64,000 nucleotides of DNA from Kocuria tytonis (GCF_003226895.2 NZ_PNJG02000001.1:930001-994000), one strand, 5' to 3'. Shown: positions 26,332 through 35,087, counted from the stretch's first letter. Notes: generated by a model from the sequence alone, not told the origin. A program made the numbers and translations.

Positions 26332-26967
26332 GTGGAGCGAGCTCCGGAGCAGATCGTCGACGCGCTGCTGCAGCGCCACGGTCTCAGCTACGCGCAGGAG
26401 GCGGGGATCCGGCTGCGGGACACGCCCGCGCCCCTGTACCAGCTGCTCGTGCTGTGCAACCTGCTGTCCGCGCGCATCGGCGCCCCGGTCGCCGTGGCCA
26501 GCGCGCGGGAGCTGTTCGCCGCCGGGTGCACCACGCCGGAGAAGATGCGCGCCGCCACGTGGCGCCACCGTGTGAGCGCGCTGGGGCGTGGCGGCTACAA
26601 ACGCTACGACGAGCGCACGTCCACCATGCTCGGCGACGGCGCGGACCTGCTCCTGCACACCTACGGCGGTGACCTCCGCCGGCTCCGTGACGCCGCCGGG
26701 GGATCCCGGGAGATCCTGCGGCGGCTGCAGGAGTTCCCGGGCATCGGTCCCACGGGTGCCTCGATCTTCGCCCGCGAGGCCCAGGGGGTGTGGCCCGTGC
26801 TCGCCCCGCACCTCGACACGAAGGCCTTGGACGGTGCCCGCAGGATCGGTCTGCCCGACGACGCCGCCGCGCTCGCGGATCTCGTGGCCCCCGATCAACT
26901 TCCCGTTCTGGCCTCGGCCCTCGTCCGGGTGGCGCTGGACCGCACCAAGGGCGATCCGCTGGGGTAG
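26332..26967 (+). CDS. HhH-GPD/endonuclease III-like protein
   Basis: 211-residue helix-hairpin-helix protein of the DNA glycosylase superfamily. The HhH element is LQEFPGIGPTGASIFAREAQ (about residues 135-154), with the expected downstream aspartate region (VLAPHLDTKALDGARRIG). No four-cysteine Fe-S motif is present, unlike Nth. GTG 26332 follows GAGAGGA. The N-terminal part (LLVLCNLLSARIG) matches the globular half of the fold. Base-excision activity is plausible, but the catalytic lysine is not identifiable by eye. Confidence 0.7.
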   Translation: MERAPEQIVDALLQRHGLSYAQEAGIRLRDTPAPLYQLLVLCNLLSARIGAPVAVASARELFAAGCTTPEKMRAATWRHRVSALGRGGYKRYDERTSTMLGDGADLLLHTYGGDLRRLRDAAGGSREILRRLQEFPGIGPTGASIFAREAQGVWPVLAPHLDTKALDGARRIGLPDDAAALADLVAPDQLPVLASALVRVALDRTKGDPLG

Positions 26968-27232
26968 GCCGAGCACCGCCGCGCACCCGCACCGCACCTG
27001 CCAGCCCCGTTCCCGAAAGGCCGCGCCGATCTCATCCCGCACCGTGCCGCTCCGCTCTTGTCCGACACCGCCGGACCCGCGTGTGACCTGCGAGAACACA
27101 TGCGGTTTTCACGTTCCCGTCACGTCCAGGACGGCGCGATGCTACGCGGGGGTAGCACCGTGGCACCCGTCCGACCGCCCCCGCGGCCACCGTTGCGGGA
27201 ACGTCCCCTGCCTCCGCTGTGAAAGGCCCACC

Positions 27233-28492
27233 GTGAACTCTCACCCCACCCCCCGCCGCCTGCGTCGCGCGAGTGCCGCGGCCGCGCTCTCCCTCGCGGT
27301 CCTCGCTCCCGTGGCCGCACCCGCGTCCGCCACCGCCCCGCCGGTCCAGACCCCCGCTCACGCCGCCCCCGCCGCGGCCACGTCCGGGCCCCTGCTGATC
27401 GGACACCGCGGAGCCGCCGGGACCGCCCCCGAGAACACCGTCTCCGCGTTCGAGGAGGCGCGCTCCTCGCATGCGGACTTCTTCGAGCTGGACGTGCAGC
27501 TCTCCGCGGACGGGGTGCCGTTCATCTTCCACGACGACGTCCCCGCGCGGACCACCAACGTGGCCCAGGTCTTCCCGGGCCGGGAGAACGACCCCATCAC
27601 CTCCTTCACCTGGGCCGAGCTGCAGCGGCTCGAGACCGGTTCACACTTCTCGGGTCGGTTCGCGGGCGAGAAGATCCCCCACTTCGACGACGCCGCCAAG
27701 GTGGCCGGCAACAAGATCGGCGTGTTCGTCGAGATCAAGTCCCCGCAGAACTCGCCGGGTCTGGAGAAGGTGGTGGCGGACTCGCTGCGGAACAACCCGG
27801 CGTGGAACCGGCTGGTGCGGTGCGGGAAGATCGAGGTGCTGGGTTTCGACGCCGCGTCCAACCGGAAGTTCGCCCGCCTGGCTCCCGAGGTGCCCCTGCA
27901 GCAGCTCATGGACACCGTCCCCGATGCCGCCACCCTGGCGCAGATCGCCACGTACGCCGACCACTTCGGCACGGACTACCGGCTCCTGGACGCCGCGGGC
28001 GTGCAGCGTGTGAAGGCCGCGGGACTCGGCATGGGCGTCTACACGGTGGACTCCACGGCGGCCTACGACTCCGTGGTGGCGCTCGGCGTGGACCGCGTGA
28101 CCGGGGACTTCCCGGTGCAGTTCTCCCGGCACGCCCGCGGCCAGAAGGCCTTCCCCCAGAACACCGGCGTGCGGGTGGCGGGTGCCGTCAACGACGTCCC
28201 CGGCAACGACCTGCAGCCGGAGACCGGCGAGCACGTGATCCTGCAGAACACCACCCGGCACCCGGTCGACGTGTCCGGGTACCGGGTCCGGGACACCAAG
28301 GACAACACCCTCACGGTGGGTCGGGGGTACGTGCTGGCACCCGGGGCCCGGTTGAACGTCTACACCGGGCCGGGCACCAACCGCCCGGGGGCCTACTACA
28401 ACGGCGCCGCCACCGAGGCGCTCGACAACGAGGGTGACTCCGTGGCGCTGTGGTCCTCCCACGGCACGCTGCAGGACACGTTCGCGAACTGA
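27233..28492 (+). CDS. Secreted glycerophosphodiester phosphodiesterase with lamin-tail domain
   Basis: 419-residue exported enzyme. A Sec signal peptide (RRLRRAS, alanine-rich core, cleavage near ASATA) precedes the GDPD barrel: IGHRGAAGTAPENTVSAFEEA with catalytic His, FFELDVQLSADGVPFIFHDD with metal ligands, and VFVEIKSP. After the barrel (to about residue 300) comes a beta-rich C-terminal domain (VILQNTTRHPVDVSGYRVRD, YVLAPGARLNVYTG, EGDSVALW) typical of the lamin-tail fold. GTG 27233 is preceded by AAAGG. It probably hydrolyses extracellular glycerophosphodiesters for phosphate or glycerol. Confidence 0.85.
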   Translation: MNSHPTPRRLRRASAAAALSLAVLAPVAAPASATAPPVQTPAHAAPAAATSGPLLIGHRGAAGTAPENTVSAFEEARSSHADFFELDVQLSADGVPFIFHDDVPARTTNVAQVFPGRENDPITSFTWAELQRLETGSHFSGRFAGEKIPHFDDAAKVAGNKIGVFVEIKSPQNSPGLEKVVADSLRNNPAWNRLVRCGKIEVLGFDAASNRKFARLAPEVPLQQLMDTVPDAATLAQIATYADHFGTDYRLLDAAGVQRVKAAGLGMGVYTVDSTAAYDSVVALGVDRVTGDFPVQFSRHARGQKAFPQNTGVRVAGAVNDVPGNDLQPETGEHVILQNTTRHPVDVSGYRVRDTKDNTLTVGRGYVLAPGARLNVYTGPGTNRPGAYYNGAATEALDNEGDSVALWSSHGTLQDTFAN

Positions 28493-28517
28493 GTCCGCGC
28501 GGCCAGGGGCCGGGCCT

Positions 28518-28539
28518 GGAGGGAACGGCGGATCCCTCC
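28518..28539 (+). terminator. Short hairpin after GDPD gene
   Basis: GGAGGGA (28518-28524) pairs with TCCCTCC (28533-28539) around an 8-base loop, 26 bases after the stop. It is weak and has no U tract. Confidence 0.35.
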
Positions 28540-28639
28540 GGGTGCGGCCCCGGGTGTGCCCGGCAGGGGCAGCGGGCGGGCACAGCATTCCCGGCCCCGG
28601 TGCCGACCGGCTCGCGTGAGTCCCGGCCGGGAAGGCGCG

Positions 28640-29239
28640 TCAGTCGGTCACGATGAGGTGCAGTCCTCGATCCAGCGCGGCTTCCACGCCTGCCCGGACG
28701 GGATCGGGTGCGTTGAGGTGGTCCAGTGTCAGCCCGTTGACCAGGGCCGTGACCAGGGAGGCCGCCGCGTCCGGCGTGAGACCCTCCCGCAGCTTGCCGT
28801 CCTGCCGGGCGCGTTCCAGCACGTCACGCACCATGGCGTGGAAGTGCTGCATCTCCGCCCAGTACAGCTCTGCGAGCCAGGTGCGGGTGGAAGCGGCCGC
28901 GCCGTAGCTGACCCACACGGCGGCGTCCTCGCGACGCACCCCTTCCAGGGGAAGGAGCTCCCTCAGGGCGCGCACGAGTGATGCGCGGTAGCCGCCAGGA
29001 CCCCGCGCCCGCTCCACCCGCTGGACCTGGCGTTCCACGGAACGGGTCAGCGCCGCGACCAGCAGGTCCTGGCGCGTCGTGTAGTGGTACTGCACCGTCC
29101 CCGCCGACAGTCCGGATTCCTGGGCCACGCTGCGCATACTCACCACGTCGAAACCGCGGCGGGCGATGACACGGATGGCGGCGTCCGCGATCCGTTCCTG
29201 CGTGGGCAGCACGCCTGACTTCTCGTGTTCCTCCGTCAT
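28640..29239 (-). CDS. TetR/AcrR family repressor
   Basis: 199-residue regulator. The N-terminal helix-turn-helix spans residues 14-60 (ERIADAAIRVIARRGFDVVSMRSVAQESGLSAGTVQYHYTTRQDLL); SAGTVQYHY is the recognition helix. The rest is a helical ligand domain of the BetI-like C type. It is divergent from the GAP-family gene; two similar palindromes in the 69-bp intergenic region are probably its own operators. It likely represses both genes until a hydrophobic ligand binds. Confidence 0.85.
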   Translation of the reverse strand: MTEEHEKSGVLPTQERIADAAIRVIARRGFDVVSMRSVAQESGLSAGTVQYHYTTRQDLLVAALTRSVERQVQRVERARGPGGYRASLVRALRELLPLEGVRREDAAVWVSYGAAASTRTWLAELYWAEMQHFHAMVRDVLERARQDGKLREGLTPDAAASLVTALVNGLTLDHLNAPDPVRAGVEAALDRGLHLIVTD

Positions 29240-29252
29240 GGCCCCTTCACCT

Positions 29253-29296
29253 CTCGTACGATTGTATGGTGAGATGCTCTCGTACATTCGTATGAG
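29253..29296. promoter_or_regulatory. Two tandem TetR-type operators
   Basis: CTCGTACGATTGTATGG at 29253 and CTCGTACATTCGTATGA at 29279 are imperfect palindromes (CTCGTAC-N3/4-GTATGRG) repeated 26 bp apart. They lie between the divergent TetR and GAP genes, where the repressor would cover both promoters. Confidence 0.7.
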
Positions 29297-29308
29297 GGAT
29301 GCCGGAAC

Positions 29309-29986
29309 ATGACGGGAGCGGACATGGGAGACGTGCTGGCGCTGATCGGCCTGGCCCTGCTGGACAGCATGAGTCTCGGCACCCTGGTGATCCCTCTGGT
29401 GCTCGTCATCTCCCGTCGACGGGTGGACGTCCTCCCCCTGGCCTTCTACTTCGCCACGGTGGTCGTGATCTACTTCGCCCTGGGAATCGCCCTTGCCCTG
29501 GGATTCGAGCTGCTGGCCGACACGGCGCAGGACGTGTGGAGCAGTGCCCCCGCGCAGTGGTTCAAGCTGATCTCGGGGATCGGGCTGTTCGCCTACGGGG
29601 TCCTCGCCCCGGACCCCGTGAAGCGGCAGGGTGCCCGCACACCTCCGCGTTCGCTCCACCCGGGTGCCATGATCGCGCTGGGAGCCGGCGCCGCCCTGAC
29701 GGAGGCGGCGACCATGGTTCCGTACCTGGCGGCGAACGGCATCATCACCGCCATGAACATCGGGTGGCCCGCGCGGATCGCCCTGCTGGCCGGTTACTGC
29801 CTCGTGATGATCCTGCCCGCGCTCGTGCTCATCGGCGGCGCCACCGTGCTCGGCGAGCGCATCTGGCCGCGCCTGGAGGCCTTGATCCCCACACTGGAAC
29901 GGGAAGCGAAGATCACGCTCCTGTGGGTTGCCGCGCTGGTGGGCATCTGGATGGCCGGCTCCGGCTTCTCCGCCCTGCACCACTGA
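29309..29986 (+). CDS. GAP family (Sap-like) membrane protein
   Basis: 225-residue polytopic membrane protein with six helices. ALIGLALLDSMSLGTLVIPLVL is the GAP/Sap signature; mycobacterial relatives take part in moving glycolipids across the membrane. The second half repeats the pattern GAALTEAATMVPYLAANGII. The divergent TetR gene and operator pair indicate inducible expression. Export of a lipid or small molecule is an inference from the family. Confidence 0.78.
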   Translation: MTGADMGDVLALIGLALLDSMSLGTLVIPLVLVISRRRVDVLPLAFYFATVVVIYFALGIALALGFELLADTAQDVWSSAPAQWFKLISGIGLFAYGVLAPDPVKRQGARTPPRSLHPGAMIALGAGAALTEAATMVPYLAANGIITAMNIGWPARIALLAGYCLVMILPALVLIGGATVLGERIWPRLEALIPTLEREAKITLLWVAALVGIWMAGSGFSALHH

Positions 29987-30179
29987 CACCGGGACAAACT
30001 CCCCCCGCCCGCTGTGGCATACTCGCCACCAGACGGCGTGACCCAGCGCCCAGCCCGCGCACGGACCCCAGCTCCCGCGCCGAGGCGAAGGGGAGAGAAT
30101 TCTCGGGTCGTCCGTTGCCGTCATTCCTCGTCCGACCGGGCGATCATGCTGGGGATGGTGTGCGCGGTCGAGGTACGAG

Positions 30180-30776
30180 ATGACCCACAGCAGCGACTTC
30201 AAGGACCTGGTCCGCGCCCGCATGCGCGCCACCGGTCAGCCCTACACGGCCGCCCGCGCCGACCTCCTGCGCGAGCACGACGACGCCGCGGCGCCCGGTT
30301 CCTCCCTCCGCGCACCCCGTGCGTCCTCTTCTGTGCCGGAGCCATTCCCTGCCGCGCAGCCCACGCCGACCGGAGACGCGTCCGCTCCCACGGCCCCCGA
30401 CGCGGCGTCGTCCGAACAGTGGCGCCGCGCCGAGGCCGAGTACCGCAGGATGCTCGGGCGCTTCGTGCAGGACGGTCGAGTGGTGTCCGTCCCGGCCCGC
30501 AGGCGTGCCCGCGTGTTCGTGCTGCTGCACCTGCTCTCGCTGATCCCCGCCGGACGCACCTACTCCGAGTCCGAGATCAACGAGATCCTGCGGACCACCG
30601 TGGCGGATGTCGCGTTCTGGCGCCGGGAACTCGTGAACTACGGGTACCTGGAGCGCGAGCCGGGGGTGTACTGGCTCCCCACCGAGGTGCCCGAGCGGCC
30701 GGTGTCCATCAGGCAGGAGACCCCCGAGTGGGAAGCCCTCTGGCTCCCCACGCACCTGCGCAACCGGACCCGGTGA
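30180..30776 (+). CDS. DUF2087 domain protein
   Basis: 198-residue protein. A Pro/Ala-rich middle (residues 40-80) links an N-terminal helical region (SDFKDLVRARMRATGQPYTAARADLL) to a C-terminal DUF2087 domain: LGRFVQDGRVVSVPARRRARVFVLLHLLSLIPAGRTYSESEINEIL, ending DVAFWRRELVNYGYLER. This winged-helix-like domain is often fused to transcription regulators. Its stop overlaps the MFS start by GTGA, making it the first gene of a three-gene operon, so a regulatory role for that operon is plausible. Confidence 0.75.
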   Translation: MTHSSDFKDLVRARMRATGQPYTAARADLLREHDDAAAPGSSLRAPRASSSVPEPFPAAQPTPTGDASAPTAPDAASSEQWRRAEAEYRRMLGRFVQDGRVVSVPARRRARVFVLLHLLSLIPAGRTYSESEINEILRTTVADVAFWRRELVNYGYLEREPGVYWLPTEVPERPVSIRQETPEWEALWLPTHLRNRTR

Positions 30777-31960
30777 GCGCCGGGACCACACGCGATGGCA
30801 TCCGCCTCACGGTGCTGCTCGCGGGACTGCTGCTGTCCACGTGCGGGGACGACATCGCCGCGATCGCGTTCTCCCTGCGCGCCGCCCGGTCGGGCTCCCC
30901 GCAGCTGCTGGCGGCGATCCTCCTGGCCCAGTCCGTTCCCGCACTGGCGCTCGGACTGTTCGGAGGGGTCATCGCGGACAGGTCGCTGCGCTGGTGGTGG
31001 TGGCCGGCCTCCCTGCTGGTCCAGGGCCTGCTGTTCATCACCATGGCCGTGCTGCAACGGGATGCCGTGATCGTGCTGTGCGTCGCGCTGACCAGCGCCG
31101 TCGCGGCCCTCACCGGCCCCGTGGCGAACAAGCTCATCGCGCGGCACAGCCGCAACCACCAGCGCACGGGCGGGCACCTGGCCACGGTGAACGGGCTGTC
31201 GCAGGCCGCCGGGGCCGCACTCGGTGGGGTGGCCTTCGGCATGAACGGCGTGGCGCCCCTGCTGCTGGTCGACGCGGCGAGCTTCCTCCTGCTGGCGGTC
31301 GTGGCGCTCGCCGTGACCGGGCGGGCGCCGGTGCCCCTGGACTCCTCCGCTCGGGGTGGAGTCCTCCTGGGATTCTCCCGCCTGGCCGCGCCGGGATCGT
31401 TCGGGGTCGCCGGCCTCCTGCTCCTGGCGTGGACGGTGTTCGCCACTTCCCTGGAGGGTGTGGCCGGGGTCTTCGTGCTCACCGGTCCAGCCGCCTGGAC
31501 ATCGGCGCACGTGGGCCTCGCGTGGGGCCTGTGGGGTGTCGGCCTCGTGGCGGGGGGCCAGTTTGCGGGCCGGGTCCGGGGGCGGGCGACGCCGCTGCTC
31601 GTCGCCGGCGCCGCGTGCATGGGCGCCGTTTTCCTGGTGCTCGCGTGCTTCCTGCCCGGCTTCGGCGCCGCCGCCCCGCTCTTCGGGATCGGGGGCGCGG
31701 CCAACGGCGCTTTCAACGCGGCGGTGTCACGGATCATCCTCACCGCGGTTCCGCTGACCGAGCAGGCGCGCTGCTGGGCCGCGTACCGTTGGATCGTGAC
31801 ATGCTGCCTGGTCGCCGGATACGTGGTGGGCGGCGCGGCGGGCGCGCAGCACGGCGTCGCGGCGCTTGCCGGGGCCGGGGGGCTCGCCGTCCTCGGGGCG
31901 GTGGTGCGCGTCGTCGCCGGAGCAGGCGGCCGACGTGCACCTCGAAAGGAGCTTCCATGA
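30773..31960 (+). CDS. MFS transporter
   Basis: 395-residue permease with 12 predicted helices. LFGGVIADRSLRWWWWPASL is a motif A variant after helix 2. The central loop and the second bundle (GLWGVGLVAGGQFAGRVRGR) fit the MFS_1/MFS_3 pattern found in efflux carriers. GTG 30773 overlaps the preceding stop, and the stop overlaps the next ATG, so all three genes are coupled. The substrate is unknown; the adjacent hydrolase might act on the transported compound. Confidence 0.8.
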   Translation: MSAGTTRDGIRLTVLLAGLLLSTCGDDIAAIAFSLRAARSGSPQLLAAILLAQSVPALALGLFGGVIADRSLRWWWWPASLLVQGLLFITMAVLQRDAVIVLCVALTSAVAALTGPVANKLIARHSRNHQRTGGHLATVNGLSQAAGAALGGVAFGMNGVAPLLLVDAASFLLLAVVALAVTGRAPVPLDSSARGGVLLGFSRLAAPGSFGVAGLLLLAWTVFATSLEGVAGVFVLTGPAAWTSAHVGLAWGLWGVGLVAGGQFAGRVRGRATPLLVAGAACMGAVFLVLACFLPGFGAAAPLFGIGGAANGAFNAAVSRIILTAVPLTEQARCWAAYRWIVTCCLVAGYVVGGAAGAQHGVAALAGAGGLAVLGAVVRVVAGAGGRRAPRKELP

Positions 31961-32709
31961 CCCAGCAAGTCTTCGACTCCCACCTGCACATCATCGACCC
32001 CGCCCACCCGCTCGTGGCGAACGACGGGTTCGTGCCCGGGCCGTTCACGGTGGCTGACTACCGCGAGCGCACCGAGGGGCTGGGCATTGCCGGCGGGGCG
32101 GTGGTCTCCGGATCGTTCCAGGCCTTGGACCAGGGCTACCTCGTCGCCGCGCTGCGGGCGCTGGGCCCGGGCTTCGTGGGTGTCACGCAGATCCCGGTGG
32201 ACACCACCGATCGGCGGATCCGGGAGCTGCACGACGCCGGCGTGCGGGCCGTGCGCTTCAACGTGGCCCGCGGTGGCTCGGCGGACCTCGACGAGCTCGA
32301 GCGGCTGGCACGGCGGGTGCACGATCTCGCGGGCTGGCACGCGGAGTTCTACATCGACGCCCGCAGCATCGACGCCGACCTCTCCCACCGGATCGCCGCC
32401 CTCCCCGCCGCGAGCATCGACCACCTGGGCATGCACGCGGACGGCCTTCCCACCCTCCTGCGACTCGTGGCGCAGGGGGTGAAGGTCAAGGCCACCGGTT
32501 TCGGCCGGGTGGAGCTGGACCCCACCGCCACCATCCGGGCGATCATGGACACGGACCCGACGGCGCTCATGGCCGGCACGGACCCGCCCTCCACCCGCGC
32601 GCGCCGCCCGTTCCGGGACGAGGACCTCGAGGTGATCCGCGCGGCCCTCTCCCCCGGTGAGGTGGCGGACGTGTTCTGGAACAACGCCGCCGCCTTCTAC
32701 GCCCCGTAG
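31957..32709 (+). CDS. Amidohydrolase 2 family TIM-barrel hydrolase
   Basis: 250-residue metal-dependent hydrolase. The N-terminal metal motif is FDSHLHIIDP, the core strand VRAVRFNVARGG, and the C-terminal AGTDPPSTRARRPF supplies the conserved aspartate. It belongs with amidohydrolase-2 enzymes such as pyrone-dicarboxylate lactonases. ATG 31957 has AAAGGAG upstream and overlaps the transporter stop. It probably opens a lactone or removes carboxylate from a cyclic acid; the substrate is unknown. Confidence 0.8.
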   Translation: MTQQVFDSHLHIIDPAHPLVANDGFVPGPFTVADYRERTEGLGIAGGAVVSGSFQALDQGYLVAALRALGPGFVGVTQIPVDTTDRRIRELHDAGVRAVRFNVARGGSADLDELERLARRVHDLAGWHAEFYIDARSIDADLSHRIAALPAASIDHLGMHADGLPTLLRLVAQGVKVKATGFGRVELDPTATIRAIMDTDPTALMAGTDPPSTRARRPFRDEDLEVIRAALSPGEVADVFWNNAAAFYAP

Positions 32710-32836
32710 CCCACCGCGACGCCCCGCCCCCGACGCCCCACCCGGCCGCGCGGGTGTCGGCACGACGGCGGGGAGGCCGCGGCGGGCCCCGGCGACGTCG
32801 TCCGCCACACCCCGGCCCCGGCGGCGCCGTCCGGGA

Positions 32837-33742
32837 TCAGGCCGCTCCGGATGCCGTCGGTGCAGGAGGCGCGGAAGAGCGGGGCCGCGCATCCCGCCGC
32901 CCGCCGCGCTGCGCGGCGATCCCGGCGAGCACGACGACGGTGATGCCCACGACCTGCACCGGCGCGGGTGCCTGGCCCAGCACGAGCAGCCCGATGAGCA
33001 CGCCGAACGCCGGCTCCACGGACAGCAGCGTGCCGAATGCCGTGTGGGTCATCCGGCGCAGCGCGAGCATCTCCAGTCCGAATGCCAGCACGGGCGTGAT
33101 CAGGGCGATCCCCGCGGCCGCGGGCAGGACCCACCACACGAGCTCCCCGCCAAGGACCTGCGGCAGACCCACCGGCAGGGTGGCCACGGCCGCGACCGGG
33201 ATGGTGAGCGAGAGGCCGCTGATGCCGGAGAGCCTGTCCCCCACGTGCTGGGTGAGCACGTTGTAGAGGGCCCAGCACGTGCCGGCGGCCACCGCGAAAC
33301 CGAGACCAGCCGGGTCGATGCTCCCGCGCCACGGCTCGCTCAGCAGCACCACGCCGCAGAAGGCCAGGGCCGGCCACACGAGTGCCGAGCGGCGCCTGCT
33401 CGTCACCCCGGCGACGGTGAGCGGCCCGAGGAACTCGACCGCCACGGCCGTGCCCAGGGGGATGCGGTCCACGGCGGCCAGGAAGAACGTGGTCATGAAC
33501 CCCGTGGCCACCCCCAGCGCGAGCAGTGCCGGGATGTCCTGCCGCCGCAGGGAGCCGATGGCCGGGCGGGCGAGGAGCCACAGGAACACCACCCCGAAGC
33601 ACATGCGCAGCCACGCGGTGCCGGCCGGGCCCACCTGCCCGATCACCGGCACGGACAGCGCGTTGGAGAGCTGCACGGCGAGCATGGCCGTCACGGCCAG
33701 CGTCCACGGTGGCAGCCCGTCGAGCGTGCGGCGGGTGCTCAC
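32837..33742 (-). CDS. EamA/DMT exporter, RhtA-like
   Basis: 301-residue ten-helix permease with two EamA repeats. FLAAVDRIPLGTAVAVEFLGPLTVAGV is the RhtA-type signature, as in the carrier at 4799-5701. GTG 33742 overlaps the stop of the B3/4 gene (GTGA). It is the last of three coupled genes whose first encodes an XRE/cupin regulator. Amino-acid or analogue efflux under that regulator is the simplest reading. A basic Pro/Ala tail follows the last helix. Confidence 0.82.
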   Translation of the reverse strand: MSTRRTLDGLPPWTLAVTAMLAVQLSNALSVPVIGQVGPAGTAWLRMCFGVVFLWLLARPAIGSLRRQDIPALLALGVATGFMTTFFLAAVDRIPLGTAVAVEFLGPLTVAGVTSRRRSALVWPALAFCGVVLLSEPWRGSIDPAGLGFAVAAGTCWALYNVLTQHVGDRLSGISGLSLTIPVAAVATLPVGLPQVLGGELVWWVLPAAAGIALITPVLAFGLEMLALRRMTHTAFGTLLSVEPAFGVLIGLLVLGQAPAPVQVVGITVVVLAGIAAQRGGRRDARPRSSAPPAPTASGAA

Positions 33743-34458
33743 GAGGCCCGCAGCACGGTGCGGGACACCGTGACGGTATCGCCCAGGGTGGCCAGCGCCT
33801 CGGCGAGGTCGTCCCCCGCGGCGCTCAGCGCGGCGTCGTCCACCGGGGCGAGGGCGTCCATGATGAACAGGGCCGAGCGGGTGCCGTCCGACAGCGCCGT
33901 GCGGCGGCCCTGGCGCCAGTTCCAGCGCCGGCAGGTGACCCCCGCGTCGTCGCGCCACACCACCTCGCCCGCGTCCGGGTGCTCGACCACGTCCGCGCCG
34001 TCGGCGCTCGTGTCGAAGGCCTCGTCCCCCGTGGCGCGCACCAGTCGTGCGGGCCCGCGGTAGCGGGCGAGGTCCTCGCCGCCCAGGGGGATCTGGTGCA
34101 GCACGGAGACGGCGTTGTAGATGTCCGTGAGGGCGTTGACGCGGGGCAGCCCGCCCTCGGCGCGGCGGGTGAGGGCCTCGAGGCTGTTGCGGGTGCGCTG
34201 CGGTTTGGCGCCGAACGCGCGGTACGCGTCCCGCCACGCGGCGATGTGGGGCAGCTCGACCACGGGTGCGCCGGCCAGCAGCTCTCGCGCGCGGGTCTCG
34301 GCCCGGGCGATCATCCGGTCCGCGGCCGGCGAGGCGGCACGTGCGTCGAGGCCGTCCACGACCATCAGCAGGGCGCGGTAGTCCGGGCGCAGCTCGGCCA
34401 CGGCGGGGTCGATCGCGCAGCGGGCGAGGAACGGGTGGGGTGAGCGGTCGTCATGCAT
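33739..34458 (-). CDS. B3/B4 tRNA-binding domain protein
   Basis: 239-residue stand-alone relative of the B3/4 editing domain of phenylalanyl-tRNA synthetase beta. WRDAYRAFGAKPQRTRNSLEALTRR followed by LPRVNALTDIYNAVSVLHQIPLGGEDL is characteristic of the family. Free-standing members may act on mischarged tRNA or modified amino acids. It overlaps both neighbours by 4-8 bases in an operon with a regulator and an amino-acid-type exporter, which suggests a role in dealing with a toxic amino acid. Confidence 0.8.
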   Translation of the reverse strand: MHDDRSPHPFLARCAIDPAVAELRPDYRALLMVVDGLDARAASPAADRMIARAETRARELLAGAPVVELPHIAAWRDAYRAFGAKPQRTRNSLEALTRRAEGGLPRVNALTDIYNAVSVLHQIPLGGEDLARYRGPARLVRATGDEAFDTSADGADVVEHPDAGEVVWRDDAGVTCRRWNWRQGRRTALSDGTRSALFIMDALAPVDDAALSAAGDDLAEALATLGDTVTVSRTVLRAS

Positions 34459-35056
34459 GCGGTGCCTCCGGGGTGCGCGTGTGCCCCACGCCCGGCTCGA
34501 ACACGCAGAGCGAGAACCGGGCCGTGGAGCCGTGGGTGTGGGCGTAGGAGTGGTCGACGTCGCCTGGGAACGTCAGGGCGTCCCCGGCGTCGAGCGCGTG
34601 GGACTCGTCGCCGACCTCGACGAGCACGGAACCCTCCAGGACCTGCAGGAGCTCACGCGTGCCGGCGCTGTGCGCCTCGCTCGCGTGGCGCTCACCGGGG
34701 GCCAGGGTCCAGTCCCACAGCTCCACCACGTCCGGCGGTTCGGTGCCGGCCACGAGCACGCCGCGGCCGCCGTGGTCCCCGCGCCACAGCAGAGCCCCGT
34801 CACCGGCGCGGGTCACCCTGGCCGTCCACTGCGCGGGCGGCTCCACGAGCGCCGGAAGGCCGACCCCCAGCGCGTCCGCGAGCCGCAGCAGCGTGCCGAC
34901 ACTCGGGTTCGCGGATCCCTGCTCCACGTTGACGAGCATGCGCCGGCTCACGCCGGCCTGCTCCGCCAACCGGTCCAGGGTCCAGCCGTGGGTGGTGCGT
35001 TCATGTCTCACGCGCTCGCCGATGGCGCGCGCGAGGGTGTCCGGGGTGGTCGCCAT
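34451..35056 (-). CDS. XRE family regulator with C-terminal cupin
   Basis: 201-residue two-domain regulator. Residues 8-66 form a helix-turn-helix (RLAEQAGVSRRMLVNVEQGSANPSVGTLLRLADALGV) and residues 110-190 a cupin barrel (APGERHASEAHSAGTRELLQVLEGSVLVEV, ALTFPGDVDHSYAH) that would sense a small ligand. ATG 35056 is preferred over the codon at 35086, which lies inside the palindromic operator. First gene of the three-gene operon with the B3/4 protein and the EamA exporter; probably autoregulated. Confidence 0.85.
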   Translation of the reverse strand: MATTPDTLARAIGERVRHERTTHGWTLDRLAEQAGVSRRMLVNVEQGSANPSVGTLLRLADALGVGLPALVEPPAQWTARVTRAGDGALLWRGDHGGRGVLVAGTEPPDVVELWDWTLAPGERHASEAHSAGTRELLQVLEGSVLVEVGDESHALDAGDALTFPGDVDHSYAHTHGSTARFSLCVFEPGVGHTRTPEAPHA

Positions 35057-35068
35057 ATAATGCAACAT

Positions 35069-35087
35069 AGTGCACTTTACGTGCACT
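35069..35087 (-). promoter_or_regulatory. Perfect palindromic operator of the XRE/cupin operon
   Basis: AGTGCAC-TTTAC-GTGCACT is a perfect inverted repeat 13 bases upstream of the regulator start, in a local AT-rich stretch that also holds TATAAT-like sequence. Position suggests an autoregulatory operator overlapping the promoter. Confidence 0.65.

Noticed and set aside
25483-27099. 538-codon minus-strand ORF across the stress-protein and glycosylase genes
   Set aside because: It overlaps two recognisable genes, one in a different frame, and encodes Arg/Gly-rich sequence without homology.
29299-30183. 294-codon plus-strand ORF overlapping the GAP gene
   Set aside because: It is an Arg/Pro-rich frame-shifted shadow of a clear membrane-protein gene.
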